Part shown: positions 21,990 through 30,760 of the stretch, piece by piece
Layout: each line of letters begins with the position of its first letter
How positions within the stretch are numbered: position 1 is the stretch's first letter
NCBI GenBank assembly: GCA_022791635.1
Contig: JAAVZL010000011.1
Location: forward strand, 1-40,496
Reading direction: 5' to 3'
Origin: Lachnospiraceae bacterium
GTDB lineage: Bacteria > Bacillota > Clostridia > Lachnospirales > Lachnospiraceae
DNA: 40,496 bases
Program-made: the position numbers and the translations under genes
The notes under the pieces: model-generated
What the model was told of the DNA's origin: nothing
Seen by the model: the letters and a program-made list of their open reading frames with translations, nothing else
The model's database searches: none

Positions 21990-24971
21990 CTACCGAATCC
22001 ACTCCCGCAAAACATCCTCCAGCTTCCCAATATCCACCGGCTTAGAAACATGTCCATTCATCCCGGCCTCCTCTGCCTTCCGAATATCATCCGCAAAAGC
22101 ATCCGCCGTCATAGCAATAATGGGGATCCGCTTCAGATCCTCCCGCCCAGAGCCCCGAATCGCCTTCGCCGCCTCATATCCGTTCATCACCGGCATCTGA
22201 ATATCCATAAAGATCAGATCAAAATACCCCGGCTCATGCTCCAGCACACAGCGCAGTGCAAGCTCCCCATTCAGGGCCTGCTCCACCTTGATGCCGACCA
22301 CATCCAAAAGCTCTGTCGCCACCTCAATATTCAGCTCATTATCCTCCACCAGAAGCACCCGCTTCCCGGAGAAATCCTCCTGCTGAAAAGCCTCCAGAGC
22401 CGTAATCTCCTTCTCCTCGCTTCCAAGGCCCAGGACTTCTTTAAGCACCCTGGTCAGCCTGGACTTAAACAGCGGCTTCTCAATAAAGGCATCCACCCCT
22501 GCGTCCAGGGCCTCCGACTCAATCTCCGACCAGTCATAGGCAGACAGAATAATAATGGGAATTTCCTCTCCCACCACACTGCGAATCTCCCTGGCAGTCT
22601 CCAAGCCGCCCTTCCCCGGCATTTTCCAGTCCAGAATCACCACGGAGAAATCCTTCGCCGCCTCCCGGGCCTCCACAATGCGCTTTACAGCCGTGTCCCC
22701 GTCAAGAACATACTCCGCCTCCATCTGAAGACTGTTTAAGATCTCACAGGCGCTCTCGCAGGCCTCCTCCTCATCATCCACCACAAGCACCGGAAGCGAC
22801 ACAAGAGATTCCAGATCCTCTTTGGTAATATCATCAAGCTTCAGATAAACCATGACCGTAAACTTGGAGCCTTCCCCCAGCACACTCTCCACCTTAATAT
22901 CGCCGTTCATCATCCGGGCAATGGTTACCGCGATGGTCATGCCAAGACCCGTTCCCTCAATCTTCCCCGTGCGGGAATCCGCAGCTCTGGAAAACGGCTC
23001 AAAGATCTTGTCAATATATTCCTTTTCCATACCGATGCCCGTATCTTCAAAGGTGAATTCGTAGCATCCGCTTCCCTGAATATGGGAGGGCTTCTCCTCA
23101 ATGGAAATACTGATTTGCCCGCCCTCCGGCGTAAACTTAATGGCATTTCCCATAATATTCATAAAGATCTGCTGCAGCCTCTGCTCATCCCCCACCACAT
23201 CCTCATGGTCAAGACTGGCAATGTTCACCTTAAGCTTCAGCCCCTTGGCCTCCATCTGGGCATGGAACACCGTAAGCAGACTCTCCATGGTATCCGAAAG
23301 ATTAAAGGCGCCCTCCGTAAGGCTGACCTTGCCGCTCTCAATCCGGCTCATATCCAGGACCTCATTGATGAGGCCCAAAAGATGCTTACTGGAAACCGTA
23401 ATCTTGCTTAAGGCATCCAGCACGCGTTCCCTTTCATCAATATGCATACCGGCAACGGCCGTCATTCCCAGAATGGCATTCATAGGCGTACGGATATCGT
23501 GGCTCATCCTGGAGAGGAAGTCGCTCTTTGCATGATTGGCAGACTCTGCCCGCTCCGCAGCCAGAGCCAGCATTTCCTTCTGTTTCTCCTCCCGATGAAT
23601 AATTTCATCGATACTGCGGACAGTCAGCGTAACGGCAAGAGGACGCTCCTCCCCCATCTCCGCCACCGTGATGGCCGCAGAGCACCACTCATACTTGCCC
23701 TCCTCATCCATTCGTTTGTACTGAAACTCAATGTGATCCTCTGTCTCAAGCTGTTTTAAAATATTGGACAGGTTCAGAAATTCCTCCAGCTGCTGCCGGT
23801 ATTCCTCCTCAATCATCCCTGCCTCAAAGCGGCTTGATACGAATTCCTTGTTGTAATCGCCGGCCTCGGCATCCTTTCCCCGATGGGGATAGAGCATCTC
23901 ATAGCACCCGTTTTCCACATCAATATAGTAGATTGCCCGGTACGCCCGCGCCGTGCCGTTCATAGCATTCTGGTAGATCCGGTTCCGGCCTGCCATCTGA
24001 TCCCGCTCCTCCATAAGAAGCTGACTCTGCCTCTCGTGACTGTAGTCATGGAGCGCCTGAAACACCACAACCACAAGTCCCAGAAGAACCAACACGATGC
24101 TTATGTAATTGAAGGTATCCAAGCCGGAAAGAATTTCTCTTTCCGAGATCGTCAAAATGGCCGTCCAGCCATTGGCCATATGGTGAAAATAGACATTTCG
24201 CGTTTCCCCTTCCAGGGCAGTCACATTTTCCAGAACCTGGTTATCCTTCTCCCCGTCCGCCATTTCCATAAAGCCGTCCACCAGCTCCTGGAATTCCTCG
24301 TATTCGTGATTCAGAGGAGACTTATAATAAAGAAGCGTGCCCTCCCGGCCAAGCAGGTAATAGGCTGCATTCTTTGGGAGCTTCATATTTTCATTGTTCC
24401 GCTCAAAACAGGAGAACATCATGTCAATCGCAAGAAAGCTTCCCGTGGAGGGAATGGCTTTACACATGGTAACCACAGGCTGTCCCGTCATCTCGTCCAT
24501 ATAGGCGGAAGAAATGTAAATTTCTCCCTCTGCCGCCATGGCTCCCTGATAATAATCCCGCTCCTCCACCTTAAAGTCCGTCATAGCCTCGATCTGGGGA
24601 TTGTTGGATATCATCTGTGTGCCGCCCATGGCTTTTCCGTAAATTTGAATATTCTCAGAGCCATACAGATCCATAAGCCCGTTCATAAAAGGATAGAGCC
24701 CCTCCCGAAGCTCCTCCAGGGTGATATCGTCCTGCTCCCGCTCCTCAATATAATTTACACTGATGGTCAGAATCGACTCGCAGGTACTGATATTGCCCTC
24801 CTCCGCCGAGGAATAATTTTCCACCAGAGTCAGCCCCATTTTGTTGGTATTCTCTATCAGGGAATTGCGCAAAATGTGAGTACACAACACCACCATACAG
24901 ATAAAAGCGGCTAATAGGAGGATGTTGTTGCGCATCTTTCTCAATAATTGTTTCTTCTTGCTTCTACTCAT
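21990..24971 (-). CDS. Membrane-bound hybrid histidine kinase with two receiver domains
   Basis: 993 residues. The first membrane helix is about 13-32 (NILLLAAFICMVVLCTHI); an extracellular ligand-sensing region of about 250 residues, probably a dCache type, follows; the second helix is about 287-306 (ISIVLVLLGLVVVVFQA). Then a PAS-like region (about 340-460), HisKA with H491 in FLSRMSHDIRTPMNAILGM, HATPase with NAIKFTPEGGQ and EDTGIGM, and two receivers: D781 in VVILDWKMPGKGG and D923 in LIFMDIQMPVMNGYEA, ending SKPVDIGKLEDVL. It lacks an Hpt domain and an adjacent output gene, so the phosphorelay partner is elsewhere. Start ATG at 24971 with AAAGG. Related in layout to the 11214 kinase, but with a sensor domain and an extra receiver. 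Confidence 0.93.
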   Translation of the reverse strand: MSRSKKKQLLRKMRNNILLLAAFICMVVLCTHILRNSLIENTNKMGLTLVENYSSAEEGNISTCESILTISVNYIEEREQDDITLEELREGLYPFMNGLMDLYGSENIQIYGKAMGGTQMISNNPQIEAMTDFKVEERDYYQGAMAAEGEIYISSAYMDEMTGQPVVTMCKAIPSTGSFLAIDMMFSCFERNNENMKLPKNAAYYLLGREGTLLYYKSPLNHEYEEFQELVDGFMEMADGEKDNQVLENVTALEGETRNVYFHHMANGWTAILTISEREILSGLDTFNYISIVLVLLGLVVVVFQALHDYSHERQSQLLMEERDQMAGRNRIYQNAMNGTARAYRAIYYIDVENGCYEMLYPHRGKDAEAGDYNKEFVSSRFEAGMIEEEYRQQLEEFLNLSNILKQLETEDHIEFQYKRMDEEGKYEWCSAAITVAEMGEERPLAVTLTVRSIDEIIHREEKQKEMLALAAERAESANHAKSDFLSRMSHDIRTPMNAILGMTAVAGMHIDERERVLDALSKITVSSKHLLGLINEVLDMSRIESGKVSLTEGAFNLSDTMESLLTVFHAQMEAKGLKLKVNIASLDHEDVVGDEQRLQQIFMNIMGNAIKFTPEGGQISISIEEKPSHIQGSGCYEFTFEDTGIGMEKEYIDKIFEPFSRAADSRTGKIEGTGLGMTIAVTIARMMNGDIKVESVLGEGSKFTVMVYLKLDDITKEDLESLVSLPVLVVDDEEEACESACEILNSLQMEAEYVLDGDTAVKRIVEAREAAKDFSVVILDWKMPGKGGLETAREIRSVVGEEIPIIILSAYDWSEIESEALDAGVDAFIEKPLFKSRLTRVLKEVLGLGSEEKEITALEAFQQEDFSGKRVLLVEDNELNIEVATELLDVVGIKVEQALNGELALRCVLEHEPGYFDLIFMDIQMPVMNGYEAAKAIRGSGREDLKRIPIIAMTADAFADDIRKAEEAGMNGHVSKPVDIGKLEDVLREWIR

Positions 24972-25052
24972 CTCGATCGTTACCTTTCGGGAATTCTTTT
25001 TCTCTTTTCAGATATTTTTTGACATTTTAGCTCTTTTGACTGCTGTTCTTCT

Positions 25053-25061
25053 ATTATAACA
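25053..25061 (-). promoter_or_regulatory. Extended -10 promoter of the membrane hybrid kinase
   Basis: Minus-strand TGTTATAAT (25061-25053): perfect TATAAT with the TG extension, 81 nt before the kinase start. No convincing -35. In the same 166-nt gap, a promoter for the divergent macrodomain gene was not resolved; its ribosome site is AAAAGGAGG. Confidence 0.5.
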
Positions 25062-25137
25062 AAGATTTCCAAAAATTCCTACGGCTAATTTAAAAACTGT
25101 AAAAGAAATTAACCGAAAGGAAAAGGAGGATTGAGCC

Positions 25138-25923
25138 ATGACCCATAGCGAAAAAAGACGATATCTGATAAAAGAGCTTTTAGCAGAGCTGCCGCAGTAC
25201 AAATATATGGAAATACCAGACAATACAGAGGAGCAGAAGCGGCTTCTTAGAAGTCTGATGAATATACGCGCCCCCCGCCCGATTGGAAAGGAATTTCTAA
25301 AAGTGCAGGACGAATATCTAAGCGCAGAGGTTGCAAAAAAAGGGATTACGGACAGTGACGCCCTGCCCGTATCTCCTGCCAATAGCCGGCTGATCCTTTG
25401 GCGCGGGGATATTACCACCTTAAAGGTGGATGCGATTGTAAATGCCGCTAACAGCGCTTTAAGGGGATGCTTCGTACCTTGCCATTCTTGCGTGGATAAC
25501 ATCATTCACAGCGTCAGCGGTATCCAGCTGCGCCTAGCCTGTGACAAGCTGATGACAGAGCAGGGACATGACGAGCCGACGGGGAAAGCAAAGCTGACCC
25601 CTGCTTTCAATCTCCCCTGCCGTTACGTTCTGCATACGGTGGGACCGATCGTTCACGGGCAGCTAACAGAGCAGCATTGCAGGCAGCTTGCAGACTGCTA
25701 TGAGTCATGCATGGAGCAGCTTGCCGCCAAGCATGGGCTAAAAAGCATTGCTTTCTGTTGTATTTCCACAGGGGAATTTCATTTTCCACAGAAAAAAGCG
25801 GCCGAAATCGCCGTGCAGACAGTGACAGCGTATTTACAGAAAGACACACAGATTGAAAAGGTTATTTTCAATGTCTTCAAGCAGGAGGATTTTGACCTTT
25901 ATAGAGCTATTCTGCACGTATGA
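25138..25923 (+). CDS. Zinc-containing macrodomain protein-ADP-ribose hydrolase
   Basis: 261 residues, starting MTHSEKRRYLIKELLAELPQ behind AAAAGGAGG. The N-terminal helical extension (about 1-75) precedes the macrodomain (about 85-255): LILWRGDITTLKVDAIVNAA (ADP-ribose pocket), then the zinc-macrodomain signature GCFVPCHSCVDNIIH with Cys and His ligands, GKAKLTPAFNLPCRYVLHTV, and CISTGEFHFP (the diphosphate loop). By family it removes ADP-ribose from modified proteins. In staphylococci and streptococci relatives sit beside a SirTM sirtuin and a lipoylated protein; neither is here, and it stands alone between the hybrid kinase and the ABC permease. Confidence 0.9.
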   Translation: MTHSEKRRYLIKELLAELPQYKYMEIPDNTEEQKRLLRSLMNIRAPRPIGKEFLKVQDEYLSAEVAKKGITDSDALPVSPANSRLILWRGDITTLKVDAIVNAANSALRGCFVPCHSCVDNIIHSVSGIQLRLACDKLMTEQGHDEPTGKAKLTPAFNLPCRYVLHTVGPIVHGQLTEQHCRQLADCYESCMEQLAAKHGLKSIAFCCISTGEFHFPQKKAAEIAVQTVTAYLQKDTQIEKVIFNVFKQEDFDLYRAILHV

Positions 25924-25979
25924 CTTATATAGGGGCGCTGCCCTGATCGGCTCCTATTATTTTCCAGACGCTCCGCGGT

Positions 25980-26708
25980 TCATGCATGCACATCCTTATG
26001 CTTCAAATACCAAATCCCCACACAGATAAACAGCATAAGGAACACACACACGGCCGCTAAAAAGCTCGTCGGACTGGAAAGGGCGTCTGTGTTCTTATTG
26101 GCATTCATGCCCATCATCATCAGAGAATAAGGCCACACTACTCCATATCCCTTACTGCTCAAAAGGAAGCCGACCACGCTGCCAAGAAGGGCAATTGCTA
26201 TCGGAACTGCAAAGCTTCGGATCATCATAGACAACACAAGCTGCAGGGCCGCCGTCACCATACCGCCCAAACTTCCCCGAAGCAGCCAGAAAAAGATTTC
26301 CCCGGGGGGAAGCCCCGGCAGGCCTACCAGCTTTCCTGACAGGGTAAACAGCACCCCAACCCAAAGCTGAAGCGCAACCGTACAGCGCAAAGCCAATAAT
26401 AGCTTTGCCAGGAAAATGTCCCGTTCCGCCACAGGCATGGTCATGAGGCTGTTCCAATTATAATTCAGATGCTCCACCCTCCAGATATAAGAACAGTAAA
26501 TAGCAATCAAAGGCCCGTAGAAAAAATTGGCATAAAACAGGGAATGCTGGGTCCAAAGGGAATACCATTCTGATTTTAAGATACTTATATTGTTCAGATA
26601 ATTCCCAGCGCCCAGCAAAGCCGGAAGCAGCGGAATTGCCAAAAACACAAGCCATAGATGGGAATGTCTGAGCTTAAGCTGCTCTGTCTTCATACATGCT
26701 GTCAGCAT
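25980..26708 (-). CDS. Lantibiotic-immunity type ABC permease (second subunit)
   Basis: 242 residues from ATG at 26708 (MLTACMKTEQLKLRHSHLWL), fixed by GGAGGAG; the longer frame to 26834 overlaps the upstream gene. Six membrane segments are visible (VFLAIPLLPALLGAG, LFYANFFYGPLIAIYCSYIW, TVALQLWVGVLFTL, GMVTAALQLVLSMM, AVPIAIALLGSVVGFLL, FLAAVCVFLMLFICVGIW). It belongs to the ABC-2 group of LanE/LanG or CprB/CprC permeases that expel or block lantibiotics and related peptides. It is last of three co-oriented genes, 16 nt behind the first permease. Confidence 0.84.
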   Translation of the reverse strand: MLTACMKTEQLKLRHSHLWLVFLAIPLLPALLGAGNYLNNISILKSEWYSLWTQHSLFYANFFYGPLIAIYCSYIWRVEHLNYNWNSLMTMPVAERDIFLAKLLLALRCTVALQLWVGVLFTLSGKLVGLPGLPPGEIFFWLLRGSLGGMVTAALQLVLSMMIRSFAVPIAIALLGSVVGFLLSSKGYGVVWPYSLMMMGMNANKNTDALSSPTSFLAAVCVFLMLFICVGIWYLKHKDVHA

Positions 26709-26724
26709 AGTAAAACTCCTCCTT

Positions 26725-27486
26725 TCAATCGCACCCCGGTGTGCGGCGAATGAACAGCTGTCTTCCAAAAGCATACCCCAAGGGAAGCACAAGCAAAAGG
26801 GTAAGTAACGCCGACTTATCCGGAGGTACCTCATAATAACTCACAATCCGGCTGCTCTCATCCCAATTCTGTCCGATATACCCCAGAAGATTATAGTAGG
26901 CCCATATCACAGGCCTCCAGAGCGGCGAGGACAGAAACCAGCTGAACAATCCCAGGAAGGAACCGGCCAGCCCCACAGCCAGCGGCAGAATCTGATTGAC
27001 GCTAAAAAGAGACAGAAGCATCTGCACCAGCAGAACCCCAAGGCTTACAAGGCCGCATTGCAAAAGAAAGCAAAGCAGATGGCGAAGCGTCATTCCGCCG
27101 GCAAATCCATGAAGCCTTGCAAAGACGAGCATCATCACAAGCTCCGCTGTCACATAACCCTCTACATAGACCGTCCCCGTCAGAAGCTTCAAATCAAACA
27201 GCCTCCCCTTGCGCTCCATGGTACACAGAAGCTTCAGCATATTTCCCTTCAGCTCCACATCGCAGAGACGGCTGGCAAGCATGGCAATCATGGTAGGCAT
27301 CAAGATTGTATTCACAAGACCTAAGCACATCAAAAGCCACATCCAGGCCTCCTTCCCGGATTCCATATGTGAGCTTCGCATCGCCCAGGAGATCCAGACA
27401 AAGGTAAACAAGAGAAATGCCGCCGGCACCAGTGCAATCCTCCTGCGCCGTACCTTCATCCACTCGGTTTTCCATTCACGCAGCAT
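26725..27486 (-). CDS. Lantibiotic-immunity type ABC permease (first subunit)
   Basis: 253 residues, MLREWKTEWMKVRRRRIALV, with six membrane segments (ALVPAAFLLFTFVWISWAM, MWLLMCLGLVNTILMPTM, LLCFLLQCGLVSLGVLLVQM, ILPLAVGLAGSFLGLFSWFL and others). The amphipathic basic head and ABC-2 layout match LanE/MutE/CprB permeases. The start codon shares one base with the stop of the ATPase gene (TGATG), so translation is coupled. It forms a heterodimer with the next permease by analogy. Substrate unknown: antimicrobial peptide is the expectation from family and context. Confidence 0.84.
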   Translation of the reverse strand: MLREWKTEWMKVRRRRIALVPAAFLLFTFVWISWAMRSSHMESGKEAWMWLLMCLGLVNTILMPTMIAMLASRLCDVELKGNMLKLLCTMERKGRLFDLKLLTGTVYVEGYVTAELVMMLVFARLHGFAGGMTLRHLLCFLLQCGLVSLGVLLVQMLLSLFSVNQILPLAVGLAGSFLGLFSWFLSSPLWRPVIWAYYNLLGYIGQNWDESSRIVSYYEVPPDKSALLTLLLVLPLGYAFGRQLFIRRTPGCD

Positions 27487-28400
27487 CAGAGACTCCCCCT
27501 CCTTCCTGTAAGGCTTAAGAAGATTTCCTCCAGGCTCTTCTGCTTTTCCTCCACCCGGTATACGCCGGCTCCGCCTGCGCAGAGACAGCCGATAAGCCGG
27601 GCCGTGGCATCGTCCGTAAGCCTCGGAAGCTCCAGGGCTTCCTCCTCAATCCTGCAGGAAACGCCTTCTCTTTTTAAAATCTCCAGAGCCACAGTCCGAT
27701 TCATGGCGCACAGCCTTAAGCTCCCCCGGCTGTGCTCATGAAGAACCTCCAGTTTATCCTGAAAAATCAGATGTCCATGGTTGATAATCCCTACATAATC
27801 TGCCATCTGATCCATCTCTCCCAAAAGATGGCTGGACACCAGCACCGTCATACCCATGCGTCCCGGAAGCTCCCGAATCAGCTCCCGGATTTCCTGGATG
27901 CCGGCAGGATCCAGCCCATTGGTGGGCTCATCCAGAATCAGAAGGGACGGACGGCCAAGTAAGGCTTCGGCCAGGCCAAGGCGCTGCTTCATTCCAAGAG
28001 AATATTCCTTTACCCTTTTATCCTGCTGCTCCATAAGCCGCACCAGCTTTAATACCTGGTCAATCTCCTCCTTGGACACCCCTTTTAGAGTCTTAACAAT
28101 CTCCAGGTTCTCCCGCCCGGTCAGATGTCCGTAGTAGGAAGGCGACTCGATGAGGGAGCCCGTCTCCTTTAAAACGGCAATGCGGTTGTTTCGGTTTACC
28201 GCCTCTCCTCCTATGGTAACCCGCCCGGCGCTGATCTGAATCAGTCCCAGAAGCATCTTAAGCGTCGTGCTCTTTCCGGCTCCGTTGGGTCCCATAAAGC
28301 CATAGACGCAAGCCCTGGGCACCTTTAGATCCACATCTTTTACCACCTCCTTGTCCCCATATTGCTTGGTCAATCCTTTTGTCTCTACCATATATTCCAT
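27486..28400 (-). CDS. Lantibiotic-immunity type ABC transporter ATPase
   Basis: 304 residues from ATG at 28400 (MEYMVETKGLTKQYGDKEVV), chosen because GGAGG lies 7 nt before it; the ATG at 28406 is too close to the site. Walker A is GPNGAGKSTTLKML near residue 38, the signature EYSLGMKQRLGLAEALLG near 137, Walker B LLILDEPTNGLDPAG, and the switch histidine in VSSHLLGEM. A C-terminal 80-residue extension is typical of BcrA/LanF/CprA proteins. It powers the two permeases behind it. The promoter lies in the 200-nt gap shared with the response regulator gene and carries 22-bp-spaced repeats. Confidence 0.93.
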   Translation of the reverse strand: MEYMVETKGLTKQYGDKEVVKDVDLKVPRACVYGFMGPNGAGKSTTLKMLLGLIQISAGRVTIGGEAVNRNNRIAVLKETGSLIESPSYYGHLTGRENLEIVKTLKGVSKEEIDQVLKLVRLMEQQDKRVKEYSLGMKQRLGLAEALLGRPSLLILDEPTNGLDPAGIQEIRELIRELPGRMGMTVLVSSHLLGEMDQMADYVGIINHGHLIFQDKLEVLHEHSRGSLRLCAMNRTVALEILKREGVSCRIEEEALELPRLTDDATARLIGCLCAGGAGVYRVEEKQKSLEEIFLSLTGRRGSL

Positions 28401-28464
28401 ATGCATTCCTCCTTTTTATCCCCGGCCTCATAAAATTTCCATATGCGGACCTGTGCATACAAAA

Positions 28465-28509
28465 AGCATACGCCCTCTGCCTTACATGGCAATGACGTAT
28501 GCCTTACAT
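28465..28509 (-). promoter_or_regulatory. Candidate response-regulator binding repeats at the transporter promoter
   Basis: GCCTTACAT occurs twice in direct orientation (28479-28487, 28501-28509), 22 bp apart start to start, two turns of the helix, as for OmpR-family dimers. On the minus strand they read ATGTAAGGC and are followed 8 nt later by TATGCT (28470-28465), a possible -10, so they sit where the -35 would be. GCATACG/CGTATGC (28466-28472, 28496-28502) also forms an inverted repeat. The adjacent CprR/LanR-like regulator is the likely ligand. Confidence 0.55.
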
Positions 28510-28600
28510 TTACCTTAATTTTTTCAAAAGCATAAGAATTTTTTCTTGATTTGTTCTATAATCAAATCATAAGCGACTATAATTAGGAGGCTTGATGCTC

Positions 28601-29317
28601 ATGAACCATATCTACGAATGCAAAATTCTTCTGGTGGACGATAATCGGGAGCTGCTTTCCATGGTGACCCGGATGCTGAAAAGAGAAGGCTTCTCCCAGA
28701 TAAAGGCCGTCTCCTGCTGCCGGGAGGCCAAAGAGGCTCTTCAAGAGGAGCTCCCGGAACTCATCATCCTGGATGTGATGCTCCCGGACGGGAACGGCTT
28801 TTCCCTGTTCCAGGAAATTCGTCAAAAAGCGGATATTCCGATTCTCTTTCTCTCTGCCAGGGACGAGGACAACGACCGTCTTCTGGGCCTTGGACTGGGT
28901 GCGGATGACTATCTGACCAAGCCCTTTCTTCCCAAAGAGCTAAGCCTGCGGATCGGCGCTATCATCCGCAGAACCTATCTATCCGGTCATGAAGCCCAGT
29001 CCCGGGCCTCCGATCTGACCTTAGGAGAGCGCACCGTTCATTTTGATCAGGGAAGCGTAAAGGGCCCCCTGGGAGAGACTGCGCTGACCGCCAAGGAGCT
29101 CCTGATCCTAAAGAAACTCTATGAAAACCTTAATAAAATCGTTACCTTTGACGCCCTCTGCGATGCGGTGTGGGGAGACGGCTATTACACCTACGAAAAT
29201 ACTCTGATGGTGCATATCCGGCGTCTCCGGGAAAAGCTGGAGGAGGATCCCTCACATCCCAAATGGCTTTTGACCGCCCGGGGTATCGGCTATCGACTGA
29301 GCGTACCCCTTTCCTAA
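28601..29317 (+). CDS. OmpR-family response regulator of the transporter locus
   Basis: 238 residues from ATG at 28601 (MNHIYECKILLVDDNRELLS), ten bases after AGGAGG; ATG at 28595 or TTG at 28592 are possible. The receiver (about 7-120) has DD15-like acids in LLVDDN, phospho-acceptor D58 in LIILDVMLPDGNG, and K in DDYLTKPFLP. The winged-helix output domain is at about 140-235 (LTAKELLILKKLYENLNKIV, YTYENTLMVHIRRLREKLEE, WLLTARGIGYRLS). It belongs to the LanR/CprR-type regulators of antimicrobial-peptide resistance by context. It is divergent from the ABC genes and upstream of its kinase, 53 nt apart. Confidence 0.92.
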   Translation: MNHIYECKILLVDDNRELLSMVTRMLKREGFSQIKAVSCCREAKEALQEELPELIILDVMLPDGNGFSLFQEIRQKADIPILFLSARDEDNDRLLGLGLGADDYLTKPFLPKELSLRIGAIIRRTYLSGHEAQSRASDLTLGERTVHFDQGSVKGPLGETALTAKELLILKKLYENLNKIVTFDALCDAVWGDGYYTYENTLMVHIRRLREKLEEDPSHPKWLLTARGIGYRLSVPLS

Positions 29318-29370
29318 ATCATGCTTGCCCCAAGACAAAAAATAGAAAGGAATCCTAAGGTAAAACTCCC

Positions 29371-30756
29371 ATGAAGGATCTGCTTAACATATACCGGCGT
29401 TACATTCTCACTGCCGCCCTTCTCTGTGTTCTCGTTCTGGTTTTTAACCTGCTGCTTTTGTTCCTCTTTCTTCTGAGCCAGTTTGGATATAAATCGGCCG
29501 CAGCCTATCAGGACTCCCGCATCGATGTCCTGTCCAGCAAGCTTACTTTGGAAAACGGGCAATATGTACTCACAGATGATGCCCGTCAGAAGGTGGATGA
29601 GGAGCTGGCCTTTGCCATGCTCCTTAACCAAAAGGGAGAGGTTATCTGGAATCGGAATCTTCCCCGCGACCTTCCCCGCTCCTATTCCCTCACGGAGGTT
29701 GCCTCCTTCACCCGCTGGTATCTGATGGATTACCCCGTAAAGGTATACATCCGCCCGGACGGCCTTCTTGTGACAGCCACTCCCCGCCATTCCATGTGGA
29801 AGTATAGCGTGGAATTCAAGGAAGACCTTTTGGAGGCTTTTCCTCTCTATCTGCTTCTGGTTCTTCTCAGCAATCTGCTGCTTATCTTTGCCTTTGCCGT
29901 CCTCTTTGGCCGGCGCTTTTATACCTCCCTAAAGCCTCTGGCAAAGGGAATCGAACAGCTCACCCAGGACCAGCCTCTCTCCCTGTCTGAGCACGGTATC
30001 GTAGGGGAGCTGGCCGGAAAGCTCAATGAGGTCTCCGCTACCCTTCTTTTCCAGCGGAAGGCCCTGGAAAAGAGGGACCATGCAAGAACCAGCTGGATCG
30101 CCGGTGTCTCCCACGATATCCGTACTCCCCTGTCTCTGATTCTGGGCTTTGGCGACAGTCTTGCCGAAAGTCCCCATTTAGATCCGGAGGAACAAAAGGA
30201 GGCTGCTTCCATTCGGGAAAACAGCCTTCTTATCAAACGTCTGATTGCAGACCTGAACCTCACCTCCCGCCTGGAGTATGATTCTTATCCTTTACAAATA
30301 AAGGAGTATGCCCCCGCCGCCCTTCTTCGAAATCTGCTTGCCTCCTACTATAATCATGGACTGGAAGAGCCCTGGTCCCTGGAGCTTTCCCTGGATTCCT
30401 CCCTGGAGGGCCTCACTCTGAAGGGCGATCCGGATCTTCTCCTTAGGGCCTTTTGCAATCTGACGGACAACAGCATCCGTCACAATCCGAAGGGCTGCGA
30501 GATTGAGATCCGCGGAAGCCTTCAGGGGGATTTTGTGAAGCTTACCTTTTCCGATACGGGAGACGGCATCCCCGTCCGGGTGATCAAAGCCCTCTATCGC
30601 AAAGAGATTTCCAAAAGCGGCGATTCCCTCCCCCATGTGATGGGACTTCGAATCGTAAAACAGATCATCGAGGCCCACCAAGGGATTTTGGAGTTCTCTC
30701 TCTCAAGAGAGGTATGCCGCTCGGTGGTGGTGAAGCTGCCTCTTGCGGATGCCTGA
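29371..30756 (+). CDS. Membrane sensor histidine kinase of the transporter locus
   Basis: 461 residues, MKDLLNIYRRYILTAALLCV. Membrane helix 1 is about 11-37, an extracellular sensor of about 120 residues follows, helix 2 about 163-185 (YLLLVLLSNLLLIFAFAVLF), then a HAMP-like linker. HisKA has H248 in WIAGVSHDIRTPLSLILGF. HATPase has N-box FCNLTDNSIRHNPKG and FSDTGDGIPVRVIKALYRKE, with a shortened ATP lid, ending near 455. The architecture fits the LanK/CprK sensors of lantibiotics. The start has only a weak AAGG site. Its stop lies 4 nt from the convergent scrA stop, with no terminator between. Confidence 0.92.
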   Translation: MKDLLNIYRRYILTAALLCVLVLVFNLLLLFLFLLSQFGYKSAAAYQDSRIDVLSSKLTLENGQYVLTDDARQKVDEELAFAMLLNQKGEVIWNRNLPRDLPRSYSLTEVASFTRWYLMDYPVKVYIRPDGLLVTATPRHSMWKYSVEFKEDLLEAFPLYLLLVLLSNLLLIFAFAVLFGRRFYTSLKPLAKGIEQLTQDQPLSLSEHGIVGELAGKLNEVSATLLFQRKALEKRDHARTSWIAGVSHDIRTPLSLILGFGDSLAESPHLDPEEQKEAASIRENSLLIKRLIADLNLTSRLEYDSYPLQIKEYAPAALLRNLLASYYNHGLEEPWSLELSLDSSLEGLTLKGDPDLLLRAFCNLTDNSIRHNPKGCEIEIRGSLQGDFVKLTFSDTGDGIPVRVIKALYRKEISKSGDSLPHVMGLRIVKQIIEAHQGILEFSLSREVCRSVVVKLPLADA

Positions 30757-30760
30757 CACC

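Noticed and set aside
25924..25979. A terminator between the macrodomain and permease genes
   Set aside because: Only a 4-bp GGGC/GCCC stem without a T-run can be formed; too weak to call.
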